A stretch of DNA of 64,000 nucleotides from Verticillium longisporum (lineage: Eukaryota; Ascomycota; Sordariomycetes; Glomerellales; Plectosphaerellaceae). Positions 22,144 to 33,381 of this stretch are shown here, one piece after another. Where the stretch lies: positions 3,348,001 through 3,412,000 of the forward strand of contig JAETXT010000004.1 of assembly GCA_019188255.1 (NCBI GenBank), in the 5' to 3' direction. The notes beneath the pieces were generated by a model. It saw only the letters and a list, made by a program, of their open reading frames with translations, had not been told where the DNA came from and ran no database searches. Both the position numbers and the translations under genes were made by a program. Positions within the stretch are counted from its first letter, which is position 1, and the number at the start of each line of letters is the position of its first letter.

Positions 22144-22469
22144 AGGCAGGTTGCAACTGTTAAAAGACGGCCGCTTCCACAGTGGATCATACCGGCTCTA
22201 CTCTGTCGATCCTGGGGTTCTTACTCTAAACTCATGTCCGCTCAAGAGGTTGCCATGTTGCATACAACATATTTTGGGACTCATTGGGTGGGACATCTGC
22301 GAAGCTGTGTCCAAGCATGCATATTCCCCTAAGTTTGGAGATCCTCGAGACAAATAGTCCATATCAGGTTTAAGACCCTGACATTTCTGGTGTTCACTAG
22401 ATCTCCAATGTGCGAAAGCTCCGGGTATCTATGCAGCTTGATGTTTCAGCGTTGATGGCGGACATGGAC

Positions 22470-22838
22470 TCAAGCAGTGGAACGTAGTACACCGACGCAC
22501 GAGTCGGCGACGTCGGAATCCCCCTTCGTTTGCTTCATGGTGTCCGCGCCAATGGTAAGCAACCCTGCCACCTCAGAATCATTGATATACGGAGGTCGTC
22601 CACGTGGCCAACGCCACTGCTTATCGCGTGTGTTTCTTTCTTGAAGATGCCCCGAGTAGAGTATTGTCATCGACCCATAAAAGAAGATATCTTCAGCACC
22701 AAGGTCTGTTGTCGTGAGCTGTACGGTGTAAGCTTCGACTTCTTCGCTGCTATCCCCATCCTTCCCTAGATTCGTCAGTTTTACACTGCCTATTGGGGTT
22801 CTTTCACCCTTTGATGATTCACTTAGGGTTGCCCTCAT
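22470..22838 (-). CDS. Hypothetical protein (122 aa), uncertain
   Basis: An uninterrupted minus-strand frame of 122 residues with a balanced, protein-like composition and no obvious repeats, signal peptide or membrane span. I do not recognise any domain. It lies between the tRNA-Lys and the tandem Hce2 gene, in a stretch otherwise empty, and would be divergent from the Hce2 gene. It may be a chance frame. Confidence 0.25.
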   Translation of the reverse strand: MRATLSESSKGERTPIGSVKLTNLGKDGDSSEEVEAYTVQLTTTDLGAEDIFFYGSMTILYSGHLQERNTRDKQWRWPRGRPPYINDSEVAGLLTIGADTMKQTKGDSDVADSCVGVLRSTA

Positions 22839-23031
22839 TCACTGACGACCCAATTCTCTTAAAAGGCATGCCCTGTTGCCATTTACTTTCTGCAGCCTTA
22901 CAAACAACTTACTCTAAGCCCTTCCAACGAGTACCACCTCAAAGCATAAGTCCATTGTTGCAAAAGAGCTTCCTTCACACAATATACCCTGTCAACTGAA
23001 TTTTCAAGCACGAAAGGCAACATTTTCCATC

Positions 23032-24351
23032 ATGCTCAGTAAGCTACTTGTTGGCCTCTTGGTCGCACACGCCTGGGCCTTCAGCTTCCAGCATCCAGCC
23101 TTGTCGCTTGGCCGTGCCAAAGATACGGTAGAGACTCCAGACAGCACCAAGATCAACCGTTCAGTGGATGATCCGACCGCCCTCACTTTCCGCATCTCCA
23201 ATGGTTCCAACATCATAATCACCGTTCCTGCCCTGGCAACCACAGAGGACGGCGATCATTTCACAGTTGAAAACGCCAACGAGTCCATCACTCATTGCGG
23301 AGGCTCAGTTTACGATTCCGTTCACACATCTACCGACTCCCCTCTTGTGTCAGACTGCAATGCTCTCCTGGAATACTTTGATGCTGAGGACAGACGATGG
23401 TTCCTGGATCCCCCCGAGGACTATCCGAAGCTATTCACCCTCGCATCAACCGGCTCCTGTGCAGTCAAGGCCCTCGTATACGACAAGACATACATCGGAA
23501 ACGGAGATGGAGCAGCAATTCTCCGACGCGCCTTTGACCTTGGCAATTCTATCGTCGATGGACGCATTGAGGCTCGCGGAAACAAGTACTGCGACGAATG
23601 CTTTCAAGACTGCGACGGTTTCCGCACCCAGACTCCCGCTCAGTGGCAAGTAGAAGACCCGCAGAAACCAGACACCAACGCCGAAGAGGAGTCGGATGTA
23701 GAAGACCGGGGTATCAAAGGAAAGAACGACGACGATACCGCACCAGACAACAGTGCACGCAGCGTCGTGAGCAACAAAGCCAAGCTCCTAGGAACGCGCG
23801 AAGACCACACCAATTGGATGGACCATGTTTTGAAGACTGATGATGGCAGCGAGGTCACTTTTCAGGTTAATGCAGCAGTCACGCGATCCAAAATGGTCCC
23901 CGGCGACGGCGGTGCTGAGAGCAACGACAGAGTCAATTATGTCCCAACCAAGAAATCTTCGATCAGATGCCACCCCATCACCGCCCAGAAACAGACACAA
24001 GATCTGCTGGCTCTAACCGACGACTGTCGCGAACTTGTGTCAGTCCTCGCACACCCAGTGTGGCGCGGATACTGGCTTTTCTCCCACGACGACGTCCAAT
24101 GGTGTCACAAAGGATTTGGTACAGCTATCATTCAGCTCGGGACTTGCGTCTTCTCGGCATGCCCTGTCGCCAGAATTGGAATGGGGAACGAGGACATCAA
24201 ACGGTTTATCCAGAGCGGCATCGACAAAGTCGCCGGTGGCGACAATATGAGGGTCACAGGAGAGGGCGGGTGTGAGCTTGAGAGCAAACGGGACTGGAAG
24301 TTTGAGACAGAATGGATGGTCTTCGCGAAGGCTTCTCCCGTCCAGGTCTGA
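23032..24351 (+). CDS. Secreted protein with two Hce2 (Ecp2-type) domains, candidate effector
   Basis: Intronless, 439 residues. A signal peptide is present (about 1-16, MLSKLLVGLLVAHAWA), so secretion is expected. Domain 1 spans about 89-190 with CGGSVYDS, SDCNALLEYF, the GSCAVKALVY strand, the IGNGDGAAILRRAF helix region and a closing Cys at 187. Domain 2 spans about 313-414 with RCHP, DDCRELVSVL, GTCVFSACP, IGMGNEDIKRFI and GGCEL. This Cys spacing, the G-x-C strand and the IGN-x-D turn match the Hce2 family, named for homologues of the Cladosporium fulvum effector Ecp2. The linker (about 195-300) is acidic and low complexity. Most family members have one domain; two are less usual. The molecular function is unknown; some Ecp2 homologues provoke host cell death. 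It ends less than 700 bases from a RIP-mutated retrotransposon. Confidence 0.82.
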   Translation: MLSKLLVGLLVAHAWAFSFQHPALSLGRAKDTVETPDSTKINRSVDDPTALTFRISNGSNIIITVPALATTEDGDHFTVENANESITHCGGSVYDSVHTSTDSPLVSDCNALLEYFDAEDRRWFLDPPEDYPKLFTLASTGSCAVKALVYDKTYIGNGDGAAILRRAFDLGNSIVDGRIEARGNKYCDECFQDCDGFRTQTPAQWQVEDPQKPDTNAEEESDVEDRGIKGKNDDDTAPDNSARSVVSNKAKLLGTREDHTNWMDHVLKTDDGSEVTFQVNAAVTRSKMVPGDGGAESNDRVNYVPTKKSSIRCHPITAQKQTQDLLALTDDCRELVSVLAHPVWRGYWLFSHDDVQWCHKGFGTAIIQLGTCVFSACPVARIGMGNEDIKRFIQSGIDKVAGGDNMRVTGEGGCELESKRDWKFETEWMVFAKASPVQV

Positions 24352-25024
24352 TAGGAAAGGGTAGATATTGCAGAGAATGGCGCGTTGTGGCACCTCGAGT
24401 GAAGGGCACGCCTGCCAGGTATAGCTTCGATGGCAGCTGCTAGATAGGAAGAAAAATGACATGGCGCTACGAGTATTTCAGTGCCTTAGAACTGTGATGG
24501 CTGTCACGGTTGGCTAAAGCCGCTGCAGATGGAGCAATCTAGGTTGAGAGCGATGCCCTACTCGCGTGACATGATATCTTGATGCTGTACAAACAAGCTG
24601 CGCAGCACATGTTAAGTCCCTTATGTCAAGTGTCTACTCCTGAAAGCTCGATGATTTGCTTAGGTGTATTCGTGACGGTTTCTGGCACCTCCAAAAGCCA
24701 GACGGTTCTCCGAAAGATCAGGTGCAGGTGATTGTCGTGATGGAATCAGCAGCTGCAAACATGTCACCCCGTGCTGCGGTGATGGTTGCCACATTCCGAT
24801 CCCACTCGGCGTGGCAAGCAAAACCCATAGGAGCGTTGATACGGAGTCCGAAGATCTCAGCCACATCGTGCGACAACCGCTTGAACATATTACCGATCCG
24901 GCGTCGCGCACACTTCTCGCCCACTCCAGCTATTGTTTCACGTCTCGTATAGTCGCTAACAATTCGGAGCATTCTTTTTCTAGCTACCTCCCTGCGTTAG
25001 TCAAGTTTGCTGCTCTCGATGCTC
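24352..25024. other. Intergenic flank between Hce2 gene and retrotransposon
   Basis: Normal-GC DNA up to the target duplication at 25025. A minus-strand frame of 84 codons (24972-24718, MLRIVSDYTR start) has protein-like composition but no recognised domain and an upstream stop, so I do not call it a gene. No RIP bias is evident here. Confidence 0.4.
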
Positions 25025-25029
25025 TCTAC
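25025..25029 (+). repeat. Left target-site duplication TCTAC
   Basis: TCTAC directly precedes the left LTR and is repeated exactly at 32556-32560 after the right LTR. Five bases is the usual duplication for LTR retrotransposons. Confidence 0.88.
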
Positions 25030-25236
25030 TATAAGGGGCTGGTCGTTGAGCGTCTCGCTAGGACGAGGCCTTGAATATATTATTACTAGATAAAGAATAA
25101 GAATAAGAGGAATACTATAATAGCTCTTTATACCCCTTTATAATAGAAAATAAGGAGTTATATATAAGCCTACCTACGAACTAGCTACTAAAGCATAGCG
25201 TTAGCTTTATAGCTTAGCTAGGTATAACCTATAATA
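25030..25236 (-). repeat. Left LTR (3' LTR of the minus-strand element)
   Basis: 207 bases, the same length as the right LTR at 32349. Nearly all differences between them are C/T or G/A. The ends read TA..TA, explained by RIP of the canonical TG..CA. Its outer first 50 bases keep GGGGCTGGTC-type GC content, while the inner part is AT-converted. Confidence 0.92.
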
Positions 25237-25240
25237 ATAT

Positions 25241-25250
25241 CCCCCTTTAT
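25241..25250 (-). other. Polypurine tract of the gypsy element
   Basis: ATAAAGGGGG on the minus strand, four bases inside the left LTR. This is where plus-strand DNA synthesis would be primed. It fixes the element orientation independently of the coding motifs. Confidence 0.65.
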
Positions 25251-28200
25251 ATAGGTTATATATTATAATTATTGTAAATTTCGAAGTATATCTATTTACT
25301 TATTATAGTATTATTATTTAATTATTAAAGTAAATATAGCTAGCTTTTATAAGGAATCCGTTATTCTTTCTATATATTTCCCTTATTATTCTAGATTAAG
25401 TTTCGAGTTTCTTTCTCCTCTTAATTCTATCTACTTATACTATTACTATTATTACTATCCTTATAAATTATTATTCTAATATAGGAAGTATTATATATTT
25501 AGGCTAATACTTATTAACTTCTCTATAATTATTAAAATAGTTTATTATAAGTTTTATATATCTTTATAGAATTATCTCGGTTCTTTCCTAGCTATTATAT
25601 TTTCATTAATATATTAAATACTTTAATAGATCTATATAAATATTATTATTATTATAATAATAAGACTACTATATTACTATTAATATAATATAATATTAAT
25701 ATATTTTAGATATCTACTTATACCTCCTATATTTATAATATTCCTACCCTTAATAATACTATTATTATTACTCCCTCTAAGAGTAATAATAATAATAATA
25801 TAAGTACCTTTATTATATATTATATTTCCTATATTAACTCTATAATAGAATCCCGCTTCTATACTTAAGCGCTCTAAGAAAGGCGCTAATACTTAGTATA
25901 CTTAGTTCTATTACCCCTATATTATTTACTTAATTATTAATTATATTTAGATTAATTTCTAAGAATAATATCTAAGTATATTTAATTATAATTAATATAA
26001 TAAATATTCCCATATTATAATATTATTATATTCTCTAATATTTTTTATTATAAGTATTAATTATAAATACTTTAAGTATATTTATATTAATTACTTTTAT
26101 ATTATTATAATCCTTAAAGCTTATACTATTACTATTACCCTTATTAATATTACTATTACTTATATCGTTAATAATAATATTATAATATATTTATATTCTC
26201 GCTCTATCTTCGCTTCTAATTCATTTCTAACTTATAATAGACCTATTATACTTAGGAGGATATTATTACTATATTCTACTAGACTAAGAATACTATTTAT
26301 ATTATATACGCTAAGGCTACTATTAAGGCTATTACCCTATCCTCTATAATTACTACCCTTACCCCTATTACTTTCTTATAGCTTACTAGTATTACCCTTA
26401 CCGCTTACAAGCTAGCTATCTAGGCTAGTCTCGGTTATATAGAGTCGTTCCTCGAGCGCCTTATTACTACTATTAAGGCTAATATAAACTCTAAGATCGC
26501 TAAGGAGGAGCTTATTACCTAGGATAAAGAATAAGCGGCTTTATTATATTTTTAGAGTTTTTCTAGAGCGTTTTTATTACGTTTTCGTATCTTTTAGGCT
26601 ATATCGATATAGGGGAGTTACTTTAGTAGCTCCCCCTTAGTTTATAGTTTATATTTATTATTCTAATATTACTTAAGGGTAGCTCGCTTTAATAGGCTAT
26701 TTAATTAATAGTAATATCTATTTAGGGCTAAATTAAATATATTATAATTATATAGCTTATTTTATATTTCCTCTTTATATTTATTATAATTATTTATTAA
26801 TAGGAGTTTATAAATCTATTATTTTCTTAGATCAAGCTATATTATTCTTTAAATTCCTTTAATATATTAATATCTTTAAGTTTAGAGATTAATTCCTATA
26901 TTAATTTAGAGTATCCTTATTATAATATTAATATTTCTTAATAGGATCCTCTATTTCTCTATTATATCCTCGTATAGAGTATCTCGTCGATTAGCTATAT
27001 TGCCCTTATAATATCCTTATAGATAAGCTTAGGTTACTTATTATATATTAATTATCCTAATAGGGGGTTATTATAAATATAATAAAAGAGGTCTATATAT
27101 AACTTAGAATAAACCTTATTTAATATATTAAGCTCTATAATATATAAGCCGATTACCTTTATTATATAATATTTCTAGTATAGCTAGTCGACCTTCTTAA
27201 ATAGCCTCTTTATTTTAAAGTTAATTAATAATAGCTAAATATAGTCGCTTATTCTATATCTCTCTAATAATTACTTCTAATAGTTAGTATTTTCCTCTAT
27301 CCTTATTTAAGCTATAGCTATACTAGCTTATATAAAGTCTATTATTTCTTAGAAGCATTCTATTAGCTCTTTTACTTTAAATTCGTAGCGTCCTAGTATT
27401 AGTATTTAATTAATTTATATTAGATCGATATAATACCTATAAATAGCGAAGAAGGGGCTTACCCTAGTTATCGAGCTAGCTTAGTTATTAATAACTAATT
27501 AGGTAATTACTAGGTAATTATATTAATTATCCTATATATAGTATATATAGAATCTAAAGTACGACTATATCTCCTAGTTAAGTCGTTCTAAGCTCCTATC
27601 TATCTATAGGTAATATACTATACTAAGTTACTACTTTATCCTAGCGAGGAAGTAGAAGTAAGTCTAGAACCTATTTATCTAGTTCGAGCCTCTATCGCTA
27701 ATTATCGACTTAGGTATATTATAATAATAGAAATAGTAATTTAAGAACTATTTAATATAGGCTTCTATATCTATTAACCCTATTACTTCTAGAATAATTA
27801 ATTTTAAAAGCTTATTAATAATTACTTATAGGTAGTATAGCTTCCTAGGTCCTATTAATAATAGGTCTATTATAAAGTCTATAGCGAGGTTATAGTAGAT
27901 ACGCTATAGGATTAGTAAGGGCTTTAAGAGACTATACTTTAAATTATATTAGACTTATAACTATCTATATATATTATAGTTCCTAAGGAACTATTATACG
28001 TCCTACGATTACCCTAGCTAAAAGAATTATTAAGCTATAATAGCGATTATATTATCCCTACTTATATAGCTATAAATCCTAGTATTATAGGTCCTTTATA
28101 TAATCTTAGTCTATAATATCTTATTATTTTAGTTACTAAGTATTTATTTCCTCTATTTAAATGTTAAATCGCTTATAGTATTAATATTATATTCTAATAT

Positions 28201-31200
28201 CTATACTTTTAATTATAAATTAAGGGAAAATTAATAGTTTCTTTATAATATTATTACTTTTATAGCGTAATATTATTAATCCCTCTTTTAGGCCTTAGTC
28301 TAGAGTCTTTTAAATTTAATATCCGCTAAGAAATATTCTTTATACCTTTTAATTATATCGATATATTTAATATTTAAAGTATATTCTTAATAGCTTTATA
28401 TAATATTATTATTAAATATTTATAAATAATATACTTATAAAGGTCTATCCTCTTTTAATATTATTATATTTTATTTATATTAAAAGAGCGTATTTATAAT
28501 TATATTCTTATTATCCTTCTTATATATTAATTAAAGGTTAAAATCTATTAATTATCTAGCCTAATAGCTCTATCTTTCTAATAGATCTTATTTAATTATA
28601 AAATACTCTAGGTTCTTATAATCGGTTAATATTATAAGTTTATAGCTCTTTAGCTCTATCCTCTATACTTCTAGGTATTAGATTATTATTAGGAGTTCTT
28701 TATTATAGATAGAATAATTATATTTAGCCTTTATTAATTTATATAAATAATATACTATTACCTTTCTTTAGCTATCCCTAACTATCTAGGATATTACCCC
28801 TCCTATTACTATCCTAGAATAATCGGTTTCTATAAAGGTATTTAAAGCTAGATTAAAATCTATAAATATTAATTCTTCTTAGAAGTATTTCTTCAGCTTT
28901 TAGAATATTATTTCCTCTTTACTCCCCTATTTAAAAACTATATTCTTATCTATAAGTTTTATTAAAGGTATTATTAATTCTATAAAGTCTTATATAAAGA
29001 TATAATAATAATTTATAAAGCTAAAGAAACTCTATATCCTTATAATTATTATTAATAGCTCCTATTCTATAATAGCTCTTAATTTCTTAGGGTTATAAAA
29101 TACTCCTTTTCTAGCCTTAATAATAAATCCGAAGTACTTAACCTTAATTATATTAAATTTATACTTCTTTAAGTCGAGGTATAGCTTAGCTATTATAAAT
29201 AAGCTAAGGATTTACTAGACTTTTACTTTATAATCCCTTTAAGACCTATTAGAATAGATTAGAATATCGTCTATATATATTATAATATAAATATCTAGAT
29301 ATTCTTTGAAGATACTATTAATATATTTCTAGAAGGTTATTAAAAATATTATTTAAGTTAAATAGGTATATTAATTATTTAAGTAGCTTAAATCGTATTC
29401 TAAAGGCCGTTTTCTCCTTATATCCTAATATTATCTTAATTTTATAGAAAATAGCTATTATATTAAGCTTTGTAAACTATTTCGTATTAATTAAGTTATA
29501 AAGTATCTCTATAATTAATAATAAAGGGTAATAATCTTACTTTAGTATTATATTAAATATTCTATAATTATAGTAAAAATATAATCCTCCTCCTAGCTTC
29601 TTTATAAAGAATATTAATATAAAATTAGCTAAACTATTAGCTTATATAAACCCTTTATTAAAGAGATTTATTAAAGTCTTCTTTAGGATTAGGAGCTCTT
29701 TATAGTTTATTTAATATAATAGCCCTTAGAGTAATTCCGCTTCTTTACTATTATTATTTCATTCTAGGTTTACTTTATAATCTATACTAAGTTAATATAA
29801 TAATAGCTCCTCTTCCTTCTTAGCTATAAAGAGGTTAAGGAACTTCTATAATATATTTATAAATATAAAGTCTTTAGATTAAACGATAATCTTAAATATT
29901 AATATTCTAATAATATTAAAGAAGCTTATAGCTTCGATTATATAATTAACGGGTTTCCCTTTTATTATTCCCCTATAAGCTTATTAATATTTAACTATAA
30001 ATATACTATTAATTATTAGCTTTATAGCTCTTATTTCCTAAGAGACCTTTATCTCCGCTTTACCCCTTATTTATAAATAGATCTAGGCTAAGCTATACTA
30101 TAAATAGTCCTTTTAGGGGTTAAGGAAGATATTATTAGATTATATCTAAAATAGGCCTAGGAATAGGTCGTTTATTAGGCTAAGTATTATATAGATATAT
30201 CTTATTTATATATAGTTTCCTATTTCTAGAAGTAATATAGCGATACTTCTATTAATTTATACTTCTATTTATACTAAGAAGCTATTAAAGGAGTGTCTCC
30301 TTTTATCGACTATAAATAGATAAAGCTTCCTTATAAGGGTTTTATTTATAATTATATAATAATTATAATTAGAATCTATAAAGGCTTAGATTAAGTCTTT
30401 ATTTATAAATACTCTTATTATTATTAATTTATAGTATATAAGCTATTAAAATATACTTTATCCTAAGTCCTCGCCCCTTAGCTTCCTTAATATTTAACTA
30501 TATATTAAGGTTCTTCTTTTCCTAAATCTTATTCTAATTTATTAGTTTCTCTTATTAATCTTTTATTATTATAGCTTTATTATAAGTATATATAGGAGAT
30601 AGAGTCTTATAACCCTTCTAATAGCTAAAATAAAAGCTAAACTATATCAATATCTATATTATTAGAAAGAGAAAAAGCGGAGCTATAGAATAATATAATT
30701 TTTATACGATTCTATAGAACTATTAAGTAATAATAACCGTTTAACTTCTCTTATCTCTTATTAGCTTAGTTAATAAGCTAGAGTAGAACCGACTCCACTT
30801 CCCTATAGATCTAGAAGTAGCCTATACGCCTTGTCCACGCCTAGTCCCTAAGGGTTAGTCTATTAGATATAGAGTAATTCCCCCGACCTACTTTTTAGGG
30901 TTTTTAGAATAATAATATATCTTCATTTTTAAGTAAAATCGTTACTTCCTATTATATAATAATTCCTATCCATTTTCAATGCCCTTAACTATTATAAACG
31001 GATATCTTCTAAGATAGGCTATACCTCCCTTAGGATTAATCTAAGTACTTATATTAATTCCTTCCGATAACGCCTACCTCCGTTCCTATCGAAAACTATA
31101 CTATTCTATAGCTAAAAGTCAGGGCTACTAAGATCTTTAATCCGTTCCTTCCTCCGACGCTTCCTTCTCGAGATACAACGACTTCTATCTCTCCCTTCCT

Positions 31201-32348
31201 CTTATACTCCTTTATTAATTTATCTCTCTATAATCCCTTTATCTATTAAGATAATATTACCTTTAGTTATTGCCTAGAACCTAGATTAATATTATATATT
31301 AATAATAGCTTTTATAATTTTAATTTAAATCTTATATCGTTTATTATAATTCTAAATAATATATTCCTTTTTCTAATATTTAAAATATATTTATATTTCT
31401 TTCTTTATAAGTTACTCTTCCTATTTAGCCCCTATCTAGTTAATACTAGATATATATATATCTCTATTAGGGTCTTATTATATAGGAGTAATAATCTTAC
31501 TTTAATTATATCCTTAATAAACCTTTATTATATTATCGAGTTTTCCTAAAATCTATAATATTCTCTTAATCTAGTTAATATATTCCTAAAATAAGTCTAT
31601 AATAATTAAATAATAGGATAGCTCTTAATTTAGAGTATTTATTAAATAGTTAATTTTTATATTATTAGATTATCTTAATCTATTTATTTATATAATAAGA
31701 CTCTTAAACTCTAATATAAACCGTAAAAATAGTACTCCTTTACTCTATTAGAGCATTTATAATCTTATAGCTATATAGAGGGCTTTATTAAGGTCGAGGT
31801 AGTTCTAATCGAGGTATTATATAAACCTTTTAAATATAAAGCTTCTATCGGGCCCTCTTTAAGCGTAGAACGTAATAACTATTTATTAAGGAGACTAGTC
31901 TAAGTAATTATTAATAAAATATTATAAGGCCTTATTATTATTATAGTAATCTATATTTAATACGATCTTATTATATATCTATTACGATTAGGATATATAT
32001 TTAGAGTATTTCCTTGAAAACTTTATAAAAGGGGTAAGTATTTTCTCGTAATTATTATATAAGTAATTAATCTAATTAATAGGTTATTTATAAATAATAG
32101 ATTAATTATAATTAATAGGTTTAGTATTATTAATAATCGTTCTATATATTCTTAATTCTATTCTATTAATAATTATTATTAATATATAATAGCTTTTAAA
32201 GGGTATATATTATCTTATACTATCTATCTAATATAGTAATCGATTATCTTATCTCGTAATAGATCGCTACTCTATAGCTACGAGTTCCTATTATTATCTA
32301 AGGGAGGAAGATTAACGTAGTCTATAATTAATTATTAATCTAATAATA

Positions 32349-32555
32349 TATAAAGGGCTAATTATTAAGTATCTTACTAGGATAAGGCCTTAAATATATT
32401 ATTATTAGATAAAGAATAAGAATAAGAGGAATACTATAATAGCTCTTTATATCCCTTTATAATGGAAAATAAGGAGTTACGTACGAGCCTACCTGCGAAC
32501 TAGCTGCCGAGGCATAGCCTTAGCTTTATGGCTTAGCCGGGTATAACCTATAATA
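32349..32555 (-). repeat. Right LTR (5' LTR of the minus-strand element)
   Basis: 207 bases matching the left LTR. Here the inner (left) part is AT-converted while the outer last ~100 bases keep CG and TG dinucleotides (ACGTACGAGCC, GCCGAGGC, CCGGG), the mirror image of the left LTR. Confidence 0.92.
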
Positions 32556-32560
32556 TCTAC
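32556..32560 (+). repeat. Right target-site duplication TCTAC
   Basis: Exact copy of 25025-25029, directly after the right LTR; normal-GC DNA resumes at once. Confidence 0.88.
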
Positions 32561-33381
32561 TGATCGCAAGTAGCGTCCTATATTTATACTGGGGTGTTGC
32601 TAGCGTCACATATTGGGAAGTCATAATCGCGATGGGAGGCTGCATATTCCAAGCCATTATCCGGGCTTATTGAGTCTGCGTTGTCGCGATGATCGTCATG
32701 GCTTCGGTGTCCGCGGATGCTCACTGGAGCCCTATGTCCTGAACCCATTAGAAAGACCCCGTTCCCGCCATGAATTCTCAAGGCGTTAGCCTCGTCGATC
32801 GCATCCGTAGCAGCGCTCTCGTGCGGTCTTCCGCCGGCGTCAGCCACGTCTTTTACGCGTTTGCGCCGGTAAACCCGTTATCGGGAACTCTCATGCAGAG
32901 CCGAGGTCAAGCAGGTTTTGTGGTGGCAAATTCCCGATGGCGAATCGTGAACTTAGCAGCGTACATATGGACCAAGTGAAATCCACAAGCTGGCCAAATA
33001 AACGAGAGCGGGATGTTGACTGGTGTTAAGCAAGTCTTCTGACGTTTTTGCAGTCCGCAGCACGCGTGGCGCTTGTTCAGCGAATACTCCATCGGCTCCG
33101 GGCCGAGAAGCCCACATCGGAATTCGCTTCCGATGATGCCTCTCTCCCGGGCAGATCACAAGAGGTTCCGGCATAGCTGGGACGCTCGGCAATCAGGAAA
33201 TATTCCATAAGATACGTTGCCTAGTCTATCGTTGTGTAAACCATACAATAACTGCCCCGGCATGTGTCGTGGTCCTACTCCTCGCGGGCGACCATTCATC
33301 ATCGCAATGCCAATACAGGCCAGTCGCCGCCTCAGCCGCCTTCATCACCCTCCGTCATGCCACTCTGGGTGCATCATTTCT
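32561..33381. other. Intergenic region without confident gene
   Basis: About 820 bases of normal GC. Short frames of 69-87 codons occur on both strands (32584-32847 minus, 32770-32979 plus), with no recognised domain. It is the other half of the locus split by the retrotransposon insertion. Confidence 0.4.

Larger units (their letters stand above)
25030..32555 (-). mobile_element. Complete but RIP-inactivated Ty3/gypsy LTR retrotransposon
   Basis: A 7,526-bp element with 207-bp LTRs and a 5-bp TCTAC target duplication. Orientation is minus: a polypurine tract ATAAAGGGGG (minus, 25250-25241) abuts the left LTR. On the minus strand the reverse transcriptase is recognisable as KTAFR (29413-29399) and IYIDDILIYS (29280-29251), and the integrase core as PKSIISDRGS (within 27720-27682). 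The order RT before integrase is the Ty3/gypsy order. All frames are broken by TAA/TAG stops from CAA/CAG mutation. CA and TG dinucleotides are almost absent inside, the mark of RIP. Gag should lie at 30.8-32.3 kb but is too mutated for me to read. Confidence 0.92.
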
